DNA from: Phytophthora colocasiae
Lineage: Eukaryota > Oomycota > Peronosporomycetes > Peronosporales > Peronosporaceae
Assembly: GCA_018806915.1 (NCBI GenBank)
Contig: JAGKQI010000054.1
Coordinates: 558,001-622,000, forward strand
DNA length: 64,000 nucleotides
Direction: 5' to 3'
Shown here one piece after another: positions 31,601-42,335 of the stretch. Each line of letters starts with the position of its first letter. The first letter of the stretch is position 1. Under the pieces are notes generated by a model. That model made no database searches and was not told where the DNA came from. It saw only the letters and a list, made by a program, of their open reading frames with translations. The translations under genes and the position numbers were made by a program.

Positions 31601-33697
31601 AGAGCTGTGGTCTCTGCTGCTAAATCAACTAGTGACTCGACATTATTGGGTCGGACAACAGTGGTGAAGAGGTGATCCATCCATAACTTCTCCAATTGCA
31701 CATTGGTGTCTCCCCCAGTCCCTAATCCACATGGCCACCAGAACGCGCTTTCAGCCACTGAGTAGTCGATTGAGATGGATTCTGACAGCGCTCCTTCGTC
31801 TCGCCCACTTCCAACTTTACTTTTCACAGACCCAGGCATTCGGTGCTCGTAACAGTCACTTAAAATGGCGAATGCCGCTCTTGACGATGCGACAATGGCG
31901 ATGGGGTCGAAATGCTTTGGCCGCAGATCCTCAACAATTAAAAACTGCAGGACTTCTTTTCTCGTTTTCATATAAAAGTTAAGGTTGACCTGGTTGGTCT
32001 ACAGAAAGAAATGCCACATATATGTTAGAGATAGCGTAAGATTGCAAGTCAATTGCAAAACATACCGATTGACTGGATACATGGGGCGGTCGTATTGCCA
32101 CAAGTAGCGGTGGCAGAAGATCAATAAACTGTTTTGTAACATATACACGCCAAGAGCTCAGGCGACAATGTTGCATAACCACATCCAGCACGATATCAGG
32201 AGTATATGCACAGTGGTTCCAAAACCGGTGTCCAAGACATCGTAAAAGAACTCCAAAGCACTTGGAAACCTGTAAACAGCCAGACTAAAAGTTAGAACGG
32301 GGCCTCGAGCGTTAGGGATCAAATCTTGCATGCTCCGTACCACTAACGTAACGGTCTGGTCTTGCGCTGGGTCTGCGCCTTGCAGATAATCAAAGACTAC
32401 ACCGGGGATCGTGTCGAACGCGTCTAGCAGTGCTTCTAAGCTGTGTACGTCCATTTGCTAACAATACACAGAAAACACTGTTAGTGCAAGCCCCCCCCTC
32501 CCCCAATCAAAGTGGAGCGGCCATAAAGGTATTGTTTCGTATTTACCTGCATCAAATGATCAAGTGCAGACCACAGTATCCTCTTGGTTGGAGTTTTGAT
32601 ACAACTTGTTGGCTCCAAGAACTATTGCAGAAAATGCAATATAAGGGTTAGCATCAGCCGAAGAAGCGCTGCAGGGAAATGGTAAAATTTTCCAGGTATG
32701 CTCACGTTTTCGAGATCCTCCGTCGATCTCAAGTCCAGAGATAGAACACTTTTGTTGAAAGTCTCGTTTTCAAGGATGCACGTCCACTCTTCCATCACAT
32801 CGAAAAAGTCTCGGTTCTCGCCTTCATCACCAGTAATTTGAATATTTCCAAAATGTGTCACCATTTTCATGGCCCATTCTCTGCAAAAGCCACCGTTACA
32901 TGCCAACATCACCATAATGTCGAAAATAATTACGCACCTCACTGCAGTATCTGGAGATACCAAGAGCTGGTATAGTCCAGGACAGCCACGAAGACTCTCC
33001 AAGCTTGGATTCGACTTCAAATCTGCAAACTGAGTTGCCTGCCACTGGAGATACAAGCGTCAGCAGCATATTCTCACTCCATCAACTATATACTTTGTCT
33101 TGCCTTTGCCAGCACCCGCACAATACGGAAGTCCGACAGCAATCTTCGTTGAGTCAGCACCTCATACAACGTGAGTGCTACAGTTTCCGAGGTCTCTTTA
33201 AAAGCACTAGCCATTCCCATGGACTTGTCTGTCAGCTGACGTTGGATTCGATCCGCATCCAAACCTTGAAGTTTGACGAAGAAAGCCTTGATAGACTCAG
33301 GCGTATACTCATACTCCAGCTCCACATGTACACTAGGCAAAGACGCGTGGTAGATATCCACACTGCCGTGCAATACAGAAAAATGTGTAAGAAAACGTCA
33401 TTGCATACTATAACGCTGATAATTACTCTACCATTTGCGACAGGTTCCAAGCTGTTGCTCCATCCTCTTATAAAAGACACAGACGCTCTCGGACGATGGA
33501 TAAAGCTCCAGGACCCGCATCATGAAGATCATAAGCGGAGAATAACCGCACCACCAGTGACTCATGTCTAAACTGCCCATGAGGAACTGGCCAACGCGAC
33601 TATACAGTCGCTGCTTAAGCAGAGCCGTCTGTTTGGTCTGCTCCTGCTCGCATAGCTGCCGTACTTCCTCCTCGAGCGCGCGAGCTTGCGCCTCCAT
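25662..33697 (-). CDS. Sen1/senataxin-like superfamily 1 RNA/DNA helicase, 10 exons, about 2,467 aa
   Basis: Exons, 5' to 3' on the minus strand: 33432-33697, 33116-33362, 32938-33044, 32706-32880, 32547-32621, 32341-32457, 32066-32269, 31172-31998, 28936-31108 and 25662-28874; they sum to 2,468 codons. The first half is helical and HEAT-like, as in senataxin N-termini. The helicase has motif I LLQGPPGTGKTKTIMGLLSG, a long low-complexity insertion, motif II DALIIDEAAQAVELSTLVPI, motif III VGDPKQLPATV, YRMHP, and motifs V-VI NTVDGFQGREKDVIVFSCVR and RRLNVAITRARF. This is the Upf1-like group that resolves R-loops and ends transcription. The last 300 residues are rich in RS/RD/RR dipeptides. The exon 2 donor at 33115 is the least certain boundary. 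Confidence 0.88.
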
Positions 33698-33823
33698 TAC
33701 GTAGGTTTTGAAGCTTATTGCAGTTTTTAGCCAATGAGCGTACACTAGCTATGTTGAACATGGCTACACTTTTGTTTTTCATTATCGAATCGGCTGACAC
33801 TCATCAATTACCCTCGAACTACC
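33698..33823. promoter_or_regulatory. Bidirectional promoter gap
   Basis: 126 bases separate the start codons of the helicase gene and the thioesterase-like gene, so both promoters lie here. The initiator-like strings gctcattgg (minus) and ctcatcaatt (plus) are partial matches only. Confidence 0.4.
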
Positions 33824-34592
33824 ATGGTATTGTCCCGCAAAGTGCTTGCATTCATGTTGCTGACGCTGCCTCCTACGGCTGTGTCAGCGTTTACTTACTT
33901 TGCGTTCGGAACGAGCGGCTTTGCTGCATTGGGTGTGGGTGCGCTCTCGAGTTTCGCCTTCTGTGACTGCTGGTACTTCCTTCGCATGGGGCTTAATGCA
34001 ATCAAGCCTTCACCGCGTGGGCCCCGCAAGCATTTGTTCGCTGTTAGCAAGGTTAATGGTCGTATCGGACTTATGGATATTGACCGCAATGGCCACTGCA
34101 ACAATGCGCGCTTCCTACGTGAATGCGGCTTCGGTCGCCGGGATCTGTGGCAGGTACAGTATTTTTGTAAGAGGACTGTGGTGAATAACGCTTACACACA
34201 AGGTTGTGCTTGTGCAGTATAACGGTGTATGGAAGGTGGTGACTGCGGCGGGTGGCAACCTCGTGGTGGGCTCGCAAACTGTGCGATACCGGCGCGAACT
34301 GTCCTTTGGGCAGACGTACACGATGCAGTCGCGACTTATTTGCTGGGACAAGCGCGCCTTCTACGTCGAGCATCGCTTCGTGACTCAGGGTGCCAAGGGT
34401 GACTTCGTGAACGCCATTGTCTTGGTCAAGAACACAGTGCTGGGTGCGTTGAGCCCCGCGCAGATCGTAGCCAAGCTGCCAGCGCTGCAGGCTGACGAGG
34501 AAGCTAACCCGTCCATGCCTGCGGACGTCGCGGCATGGATCGAGAGCAACGACGTCTCCAGCAAGATGCTCCGTGCAGAGGCCACGAAGTGA
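33824..34592 (+). CDS. THEM6-like hotdog-fold thioesterase-related protein, 2 exons, 234 aa
   Basis: Exons 33824-34153 and 34218-34592 give 234 residues; an alternative acceptor at 34202 would add five. The N-terminus has two hydrophobic stretches (VLAFMLLTLPPTAVSAFTYF and FGTSGFAALGVGALSSFAFC), as in THEM6, which is membrane-anchored. The hotdog core contains MDIDRNGHCNNARFLRECGF, the THEM6/4HBT_2 pattern D-x-N-x-H-x-N-N-A-R, then YRRELSFGQTYTMQSRLICW and AFYVEHRFV. Known relatives have thioesterase-like folds and act at the ER, but catalysis is unproven for many. The assignment is strong at family level only. Confidence 0.85.
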
Positions 34593-35184
34593 TGACGCAG
34601 TCTTATGACGTAGCCCCATGACGCAGCATTTTTTAGAAGGAGCTCATCACGCTAATGAACGCCATCCTCAGTTTTTAACGGGTTTAGTTGAAGTTCGCAA
34701 GGTACAAGTTGCACCAACACTTGTGGTGCAAATGTTGAGCTGCAGACTGCAGTCTGCAGTGCCATACTAGTAGTATTTGATAGCTGAGTTCCAAAGAGTG
34801 TGGATCTGTTGCGCCACGCAACTTGCGCATCTGGGAGGATACATCTAGCCATGACGCTTTCTGCCAAGTGGCGATGACGCCGTGAATTTTGATGGGCATC
34901 AGGCTCTACCGGCGGTGGTGCATGGTTGAGCATAGTTGCTGCAAGAGCAACGCAAGGTCAAAAACCACCTCCAGAATCACAGAGTATGCACCACCATATT
35001 CACCACCACCTCCAGAAACTAAAAACAGACTCCATGTTTCCAATAAATAGCGCGAAGCAATTGCTGTCCTCAACGCTGTAGACTACCCTGCAGCAAACTT
35101 GCTGTGCACCGCACACTGAACGTAAATTCGCTACTTGGGTACGTGATTCTCTATGCATTGCTTGCGTTTGGCACCACGATCCGT
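34593..35184. other. Intergenic region with two adjacent hairpins
   Basis: No gene is supported. The stretch contains a stem-loop at 34709-34731 and a perfect 20-bp palindrome at 34740-34759. Confidence 0.5.
34709..34759. repeat. Stem-loop plus perfect 20-bp palindrome
   Basis: ttgcacca and tggtgcaa pair around a 7-base loop (34709-34731). Eight bases later ctgcagactgcagtctgcag (34740-34759) equals its own reverse complement. They lie about 120-170 bases after the thioesterase-like stop, so they could form RNA structure in the 3' UTR or mark a processing site. Confidence 0.7.
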
Positions 35185-35488
35185 TTAGTCTTCCTCTTCA
35201 TCCTCGCAGATCGAGTTCAGTCCCGTTGCCGACATGCTCGACGGTGAATTAGCGATCTCTGCTGCTACCCCCGTAAATGAGCGCCTTGAGAACGACAGCT
35301 CCTGCCATGAAAAAAAAAACATAGCCACATGCAGACTTTTAGTTAGTCAAGCAGAATCAATTGGCAACAGCAAAATGGCACTGCCTCACCTCAAGGATCA
35401 ACTGTGCCATCTCGTCATCCGCAGGAAGCGACATGAACGAACGGAGCTGCTGCTGTGCGTTCGGGCTACTAAGACGGATGTTCTCCAT
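35185..35488 (-). CDS. Small acidic protein of unknown function, 2 exons, 71 aa
   Basis: Exons 35390-35488 and 35185-35301 join in frame (216 bases). The ATG at 35486-35488 is the first in frame. The protein starts MENIRLSSPNAQQQLRSFMS and ends NSICEDEEED. The intron is a standard gtgagg...ggcag of 88 bases. There is no signal peptide or membrane segment, and no family is recognised. A consistent splice with frame preservation and an acidic C-terminus support a real gene. It is the last single-copy gene before the transposon-rich half. Confidence 0.5.
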
Positions 35489-35837
35489 TTGCGTTGGGCG
35501 AGGTGCAGCGGCTGCGGCCGAAGGGGCTAGCTCCAAAGTGAGCAACCACGATACGACGAGCGGCGAGCAATCCAACTGATCCAGTCGTACAGAATTTCAT
35601 CTCGACTAAGTGCGACTATAGATTTTAACCAATCATAGATCCTCCGACCAATGAAAATGCGTCTCCAAACAGTGACGTCACCGACGTGGGCGTTGAAGTT
35701 GCGTTGAACTAACGGAAATTCCCGATTAATACCCTCTACCCGAATAGTGCCCTCCGAGGGTAACCCGATAGTAACCTTCAACACAAGTGACCAGCTATTT
35801 TGTTGCAGCGCCAGCCATTCACTAGCACTGTCTACAG

Positions 35838-36246
35838 GTGTGCGTCTGTCCTATACCAGCAACACTCATTCAGCAAAATGCCATCAAGAATTCCCATGAC
35901 ATTGGCATCTACAAGACGTCCAAGAACATAGAGATCATTGCGTGGAAGGAGAGCGACAAGGTCGAGCACAGTCGCTTCAGCAACCCGCGTATTCCGTCGG
36001 TAGCTGTAGTTTGTGAGTGGGTAAGAAAGGCATGGCAAGATACTACTGTCATCAACTCCGTCGCTGCTGCTGGCTTTACAGACAACTACCTGGACTGACA
36101 TATTGCGAAGCACGACGTATAGGGTGAGCGATTCCGTGCAAGCTGGGAAGCCGCTGACGAAGATCACGAGGACCCTGAGAACGTAGGAGACTTTAATCTG
36201 GACGAGCTGCACGACGCTCTTGATGATACTGCCCTGATCGACGAGT
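35838..36246 (+). pseudogene. C-terminal remnant of pogo-like DDE transposase
   Basis: A frame starting at 35838 encodes IEIIAWKESDKVEHSRFSNP and PSVAVVCEWVRKAWQDTTVI, similar to the C-terminal end of pogo/Tigger-type (DDE_1) transposases, where helices before WxxA-W and an acidic tail follow the catalytic core. It stops at 36098. After a frame change an acidic tail (EDPENVGDFNLDELHDALDD) follows, ending near 36246. The catalytic aspartates and the DNA-binding domain are absent, so it cannot be functional. It lies inside the 641-bp element. Confidence 0.6.
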
Positions 36247-36297
36247 AACCTTTCGGCAATACAGAGTAACCTTCCGGCAATACAGAGTAACCTTTTG
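36243..36297. repeat. 21-bp tandem repeat, 2.6 copies
   Basis: The unit gagtaacctttcggcaataca repeats at 36243 and 36264, with a third partial copy to 36297. It overlaps the end of the transposase remnant, inside the pogo-type element. Confidence 0.8.
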
Positions 36298-36354
36298 GAT
36301 TTTGGGAGGGTACTATTAAATAGTGCCCGGGGTATTAATCGGGAATTTCCGTTA

Positions 36355-36875
36355 TTCTATATTTTATCGTGCACCTTAGAGAAAGAGACTTTCTGGGGTA
36401 GAATAACATACCTAATAGACTTTCCGGGTAGAGCGATAAAATACCTTAGAGACTTTCGGGGTACATGTAGTTCGGTAGAACTGTCTCCGCTCGTTTTTTG
36501 GAGACCGATAATATTGGCTCCATCAGCCCAGATCCGTATGGAGCCGTAAGTTACCGCTAGCCGTTACGGCCCGTAACGGCCAGCGGCTCCCTTTGAAAAG
36601 GGCAGAGCACAAGGTGCAATAAGGATTTGTCATCATGTTGTGGCCCATTTACACATGCTGACACAAGTTACCACAATAATCCCTTTACAATCTCCACAAC
36701 ACAAACAAGCCAACAAGCGCTATGAACCCCATCCGATCTGGAATCTTGCTGGAGTCCATGGCCTTGCCATCATCTGGGTTATTTAAGCGTTATTTTGTGT
36801 TGACACTTCATGTGAGCACATGGGTTCACAACAATGACAGAGTCGTTTAAACGTGTATTGTGCTTCACCTTACTC
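36355..36875. other. Possible LTR fragment of the outer Copia element
   Basis: No gene is seen. On the minus strand this stretch contains a TATA-like cgcttaaataa near 36790. If the intact Copia element next to it inserted into an older LTR (see findings), this would be that LTR's second half. That reading is inference. Confidence 0.3.
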
Positions 36876-36880
36876 TCCAC
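36876..36880. repeat. Target-site duplication, left (tccac)
   Basis: The five bases before the left LTR equal those after the right LTR (42598-42602), showing insertion by integrase. Confidence 0.85.
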
Positions 36881-37143
36881 TGAGGGCACACACGCAGTAG
36901 AATGGAGTGTTGTAGCACACTTGGAGTTGATGGTAGAGCAGAGCAAGACACGAGAACAACAGGATGTCCACGGAAAGATTGGGATTGAGGAGGAAACCTT
37001 GAGGGAAAAAAACGCTCTAGCTTAGACTATGCTAGTACTAGTCTCAATATAGACGTCAGTCAATCCACCTAATGGTAGCATCATTTGAGGTCACACTTGG
37101 CACTGTAAAACAGCGGAGATCGACACCACTGCAATCTCTGACA
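36881..37143 (-). repeat. 3' LTR of the Copia element
   Basis: 263 bases. On the minus strand it starts tgtcagagattgcag and ends gtgtgccctca (TG...CA). It differs from the 5' LTR by about four substitutions and one single-base indel. Confidence 0.9.
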
Positions 37144-37154
37144 CTCCCACTTCG
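37144..37154 (-). other. Polypurine tract of the Copia element
   Basis: On the minus strand aagtgggag directly precedes the 3' LTR, the position where plus-strand DNA synthesis is primed. Confidence 0.65.
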
Positions 37155-37177
37155 ATGTCCGCATTGCAATCGTCATA

Positions 37178-40100
37178 CTAGTCCTTGTTGCGATCCAACT
37201 CAGGAAGCATCACCACATTTAGCTTTTCCCGCAGCTTGCCAAATTGCGTTGAGCCAAGTGGCTTTGTGAAAATGTCGGCTAGCATGTCCGTCGTAGAACA
37301 GTACTGAACATCAAAATCTCCACACTCATACAGGTCTCTCACCTTGTGATACTTTAAATCAACGCCTTTGATCTTGTAGTTGCCTTTCGTCGCTTTGATC
37401 ACTTTGATTGTTGACTGATTGTCCTGAAACAGTACAGTCGGGTGACGTCGACGTAGATTCAGCTCTTCGCACAGATTGTGTGTCCAGACAATCATCACAG
37501 AACACTCTGCAGTGGCGATGAACTCTGTACTACACGTATCATCGTGAGCAATTGTCTGCTTGTGACTCTTAAAAGCGTAGGTGCATCCATTCATCTGAAG
37601 CACAAAGCCAGTGATCGATATGCGATCGTCCTTTTCACTACCGAGATCAGCATCCGCATAGGCAATAAAACGTAGATCAGAGCTTGTAGATTTCTTCCAC
37701 AACAGTCCGTAGTCTCGAGTGCCTTGTAGGTATTTCAGCACACGTTTCGCTGCCGTGAAATGCTCTTTGGTGAACTTGCTCATGTATTTCCCGAGCGTTC
37801 GTACTGCATTAGCAATTTCTGAGCGAGTACCCTGCATCAGATATTGAAGACAACCCACTAATTCACGGTACGGTATATTCGGGTCATTAACTTCTGGTTC
37901 GTGTTCATCAGCAGGCTCAGGAAGGTCTCCTAGTGCTTGTGGAGTCGCTACAGGTCGGCAGTCCTCCATGCCGAAACGCTTAAGAACTTTATCAATGTAG
38001 CCACGTTGACTCATCCACACATTTCACCAGGGATGTACGATACTTCCATGTGTAGTAGATCCGTCACTGCACCTAGGTCTTTGATCTCGAACTTGGCTCG
38101 AAGTTTACGCAGAACCAGCTCAGTGTTCTCATCCGTTCCAACAATAATCAGATCGTCGACGTAGACTGCAACAAATATGGGACTACCTCCCACTGAACGT
38201 GCATACAGACCACCATCCATTTTGGTTCGACGAAAGCCACAGCTCCTCAGATACTTGTCCAAAGTCTGATACCAGATTAACGAAGCTTGCTTCAGTCCAT
38301 ATAAGCTACGCAACAGCTTACACACGCAACCAGAACCGTCATCAAAGTACTCGGGCATTTCCATTTAGATATCCACACCTTCACCAATAGGACCATTCAG
38401 GAACGCCGTGACAAAGTCCACATGACGAGCACTAAGTGTTAGGTGAAGAGCCAGTAGCAGAATGAACTTCACTGATTCTTGGGCAACGACTGGCGCGTAA
38501 GTCTCCCAGTAGTTCACTCCATATATCTGTTAACAACCCTTGATGGTAATACGAGTGCGATGGCGGACCACATTGCCCTGCGCATCTTTCTTCCGCACAA
38601 ACACCCACTTGCTTGTGAGTACCTTCTCATTCTTCGGTCTCTCAACAAGTTCCCAGGTATTGTTTCTCATCAGGTCTTTGTATTCTTTTTCCAGTGCTTT
38701 CTTCCATTTCTCAGCATCAGGAGCAGCTAACGCTTCTTCAACCGACTGGGGTTCCATCAGCACATTGGCGGATTCAGTCACCAAACTCGCTGGAAGTTCA
38801 ATATCATAGTCTTGGTAACGTCGATTTGGCCATCGAACGCGTCTCGAGCGTCGAAACGATTCAGTAGTATCACTGAGTTCTTCTTCGTTTTCATCGTCAT
38901 CTAGATCCAAATCGATATCAGCCTCCGGCTCACAAGAAGCAATTGGTGCTGCCACTTTTTCCTCGAGATCATCCACTTCGTCTGCAGCATCAGCGAGGCT
39001 CACCTCACCGTCATCTACTTCCTCCCATACCGAAGGTGAAGTTCCTCGTGACATACCAGGCTGCTGGCCATCACAAGAATGGCTGTTAGGCGCGTCCTGT
39101 GGCCCTTGCACACCTCTCTGGATATCAACTTCAGCCCGTATAATACGCGAAGGGTTAACCCCACGCACACACGGCTGGTCTCCTACCGCAGCAGGACGAG
39201 TTACCTCAGGGTCCCTCAACGGAGCTACCACAGGCTCACCTGTGTAGACCGGAGCTCCCACTTCAGTTAGAAAAGCAGTAGCATCACCGTCGCAACGGCG
39301 GCGCTTCGAAGGATGTTCATCAGAGACAAGAGAACTATCATCACTATCATGACACATCGCACCACTTACAGGAAGACGGACGAAAGGAATCACAGTTGGT
39401 AGTGAGCGAGCACGCCCTTTACCATACCGATTAGCGAGTAAATGATCCACATAACTGCGATCTACAGTCCAATCCTCGTGAAAACCCACAGCCCGAACTT
39501 CTTGTACATTACCAGTAACGAGACTTAACACACGAAAGCTCTCAGAGTGCTTGGCAAAGCCCATGAATAACCCAGCTTTATCAGGGTTCTCAAGTTTGTT
39601 CTTTCGAAGCTTCTTCGGTGTGAATACGAAGACAAGACAGCCCCAAATCCGTAGCTTGGAGACGTCAGGGTACTGACCGAAGCGCTTGAAATACGGCGTT
39701 TCACCATCCAAAGCCTTTGAAGCCGAAATGTTTCTCACTTCCACAGCGAAATTGAACGCTTCTCCCCACAGGAGGTTTGGCATATTTGCAGTCATCAAAA
39801 TACAACGCACTTGCGCCGCAACAATACCGTTCATTCTCTCCACCAGTCCATTCTCTTCCGGATTTGTCCAGGTATACTCGATTCCATGAGCAGTGAAATA
39901 AGCTGTCATCTTGTTGTTAAGAAGTTCACGGCCTTGGTCAGAGTTGAAAACCTCAATCTTATGTCCTTGAGCTAACAGCCATTTGACCTGAGCTAACATG
40001 ACATCCGAAGCGTCTTCTTTGCGTCTCATCAGAAATCCTCACAAGTACCGACTTGTTTCATCCTGGACGAGCTGAAAATGTGAGTATCCATCATACGTCA

Positions 40101-40745
40101 CTATCCCATGTAGCACATGTCTGACATTAACTTCTGGTACGGCTTAATCGCACGACGAGTCTTCATCTTCTTGTACGACATTCTTGTCATTTTTGCCGCC
40201 CTATAGCTCCAACACGGAGTGTCAAGATCATCATACAACGTGTTCTTCATACCCACAGTCACTTGTTGCCGAGCCATCTTCTTCAGTGCAGGAAAGTTCA
40301 AGTGAGCGAAGCGTAGGTGCCAACGTCCAAGTGAGTCTGCATCGCATTTCTTAGCCTCAACAGGGACAGCGACGTTGTGGTCACCAGTAGCACCACGTTC
40401 AGCATCATTATTAACAACTTGAACAACTTGACTGCATTGACGCAGCGATGGGACGTGAAACACAGTGCTCGGCGTAGCCTCCAAACGATATCTACCGCGA
40501 GTCTTTACCAATAGCAACTGCACTTTCCGTTTCGATAGCCATGCCACACGACGAGAATCACGGAATCCCGTTTTTCAGTTCCAACCGTCTTTTTCCATCA
40601 CCTCAAGACTAAGTAAATTATCTGGCGCGGAAGATTTAAACAAGACGTACTTTAACTTCAAGACAACATCTTGGTGCGGCTGTTTACTGTTCTTGATCTG
40701 AAGCTGCACATTTCCAACTTTTTCATCATCAGATATGCCTCCATC
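37178..40745 (-). pseudogene. Copia integrase, reverse transcriptase and RNase H region, broken
   Basis: In order on the minus strand: a GAG-pre-integrase zinc region (40547-40101, RWHLRFAHLNFPALKKMARQ), with the second cysteine pair damaged (CWSYRAA instead of CxxC). The integrase core (from 40029) has FNSDQGRELLNN and TNPEENGLVERMNG. A long acidic linker follows. The reverse transcriptase start NTWELVERPKNEKVLTSKWV runs to a stop near 38530, then continues to YVDDLIIVGTDEN (catalytic YVDD, about 38170). Ribonuclease H (38020-37178) has AYADADLGSEKDD and STEFIATAECSVM. At least four stops or shifts separate these parts, so no polyprotein can be made. Confidence 0.88.
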
Positions 40746-42273
40746 CTAGTCTTGAAAGACGTGTGATGAATCATTTTCCAGTTCTGATAGCAGATTTTGT
40801 CGTTTACATACGTGTACATCGCTTGCAGAATCCAATACCCACTCGCAACCGCCACGTGATTCAGTCACAGAACTCACAGTCAAAGAATCGCGAGAGATAA
40901 TATCAACTGCATCAACCTTCTTCTTCTTACTATCGTTGCCCGACTTGTTCTGCCAGCGCTTGCGCTCTGACGTTGCAAAGTCCTTCTCAGATCTTTCGTC
41001 CTCCGAGGAATCTTGGTTTCGGTCGGGACAGTTAGGCCGCAAATGTCCAACTTCACCACAGTGATAGCAGGTCCGAGTTTCTTGCTTGCCTTTCTGCTTT
41101 CCGCCAGAATTGCCTTGTTGTTTCTTCTCCTTCTGAGTCTTCTTGTTGTGAGTACCTCTCTTTCGCTTATCCTTACCCCCTTGGTTTTTATTCTGCTGCT
41201 TCGATTGTTTCCCACATGCAGCTACCCCGACAGGTTTTTGTTCTTCGGCACCAATTTTCTCATCCAGGGCCGATTCAGCGCGAAGGGCATTCATCACTTG
41301 ATTGGCAGTAGGCACCGGGCGATCAGCAACACCATCACGCCGCACAATGTAATGCTTAGAGAATTGACGTACTACATCGCGGTGAGTACGAGCAACATGA
41401 CCCAGAAGAGTCTCTGCGTAGTCGTCATCAGACACACGCTTCCCATAGTGCAACAATTGTCTTCGCAATGACTCCATATCGCGAAACCATTGTTCCATAG
41501 TTTTGTCTGTCGTGTACACGTTGGAGTAAAACTCGGCACGAGCAAAGATGTAATTGGAATATTCTCTCTTGGTTTGCTTGTCAACAAAGCGATTCCACAT
41601 TGCTTGAGCCGTGTCTTCCTGGCAGATCATTTCAGCATCTTGGGCAGGGACACCAGACAGAATAGCCTCACGAGCTACGTTATCCCTCACAGAAAAACTC
41701 GCTCCCAGCAACGGATCACTGTGATCGAATGTTCCATCCACGACACTCCAACAACCCACGCGAATCAGGAATGCTCGCAATTGCACAGCATAGAGATCAA
41801 AACTCCCTTTCATTTTAGGCACATTATCCATTTTTATTGGTGTCGTCGGCAATCCAGCTCGAGGAAAGCCAAATCCGGCAAAGCCTGCTTGTCCACTTGG
41901 ATTTGTCAAAATTGAAGCCACCAGAATTATAGCACGCTCCACTAAAGTTGGGCACGTTTGGTACACTGGGACCCACAGAAAAACCGGAATTTGATACACC
42001 ACCAGCGTTTCCAGATCCAATACCACTTCCACTACACGCTGACAAGACAGGTGCCACTCCACTACTCGGTAATCCAGTTAACAGACCAGCACTTGCTACA
42101 TAACCTGCAGAAACAACACTAGTAGCTGTGTTCATCACAGAAGTTCCAGTAGAAACCAAAGTAGGAGTCACCGACAACGAAATCGTGGTTACAGACGACT
42201 GAATCGACACAGCTTGTCTAACTGACGATACTCCAGACGTCCTTGCAGCAGTGGTAGAGTTCAGACCATCCAT
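40746..42273 (-). pseudogene. Copia gag-protease region, frameshifted
   Basis: Starts at the ATG at 42271-42273 (MDGLNSTTAARTSG...). A serine/glycine-rich leader shifts frame between about 41950 and 41870 into the conserved gag core (FDLYAVQLRAFLIRVGCWSV, then TMEQWFRDMESLRRQLLHYG). A lysine/glutamine-rich linker is followed by one CCHC zinc knuckle, CYHCGEVGHLRPNC, which binds genomic RNA. The protease active-site region reads WVLDSASDVHVC, where Copia proteases usually have DSG(A/C); the change of glycine to alanine probably kills it. A stop at about 40746 then ends the frame. Confidence 0.85.
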
Positions 42274-42315
42274 CGTTCTTCTTCAGAGGTTCACAAGTGT
42301 TCGCTACAAAGCCCC

Positions 42316-42335
42316 ACAGTCTTGGGCTCATAACC
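42316..42335 (-). other. Primer binding site complementary to initiator tRNA-Met anticodon arm
   Basis: Immediately inside the 5' LTR the minus strand reads ggttatgagcccaagactgt. Its complement, gggctcataacc, is the anticodon stem-loop of initiator tRNA-Met (anticodon CAU), not the tRNA 3' end. This matches the half-tRNA priming known for Drosophila copia and yeast Ty5. Confidence 0.7.

Larger units (their letters stand above)
35712..36352 (+). mobile_element. Non-autonomous pogo-type Tc1/mariner element, 641 bp
   Basis: The ends are acggaaattcccgattaat (35712) and its exact inverted copy ending at 36352. The perfect match covers 22 bases and a looser match continues to about 45. Both ends are flanked by TA (35710-35711 and 36353-36354), the target duplication of the Tc1/mariner superfamily. 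The inside holds a transposase remnant. Confidence 0.85.
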
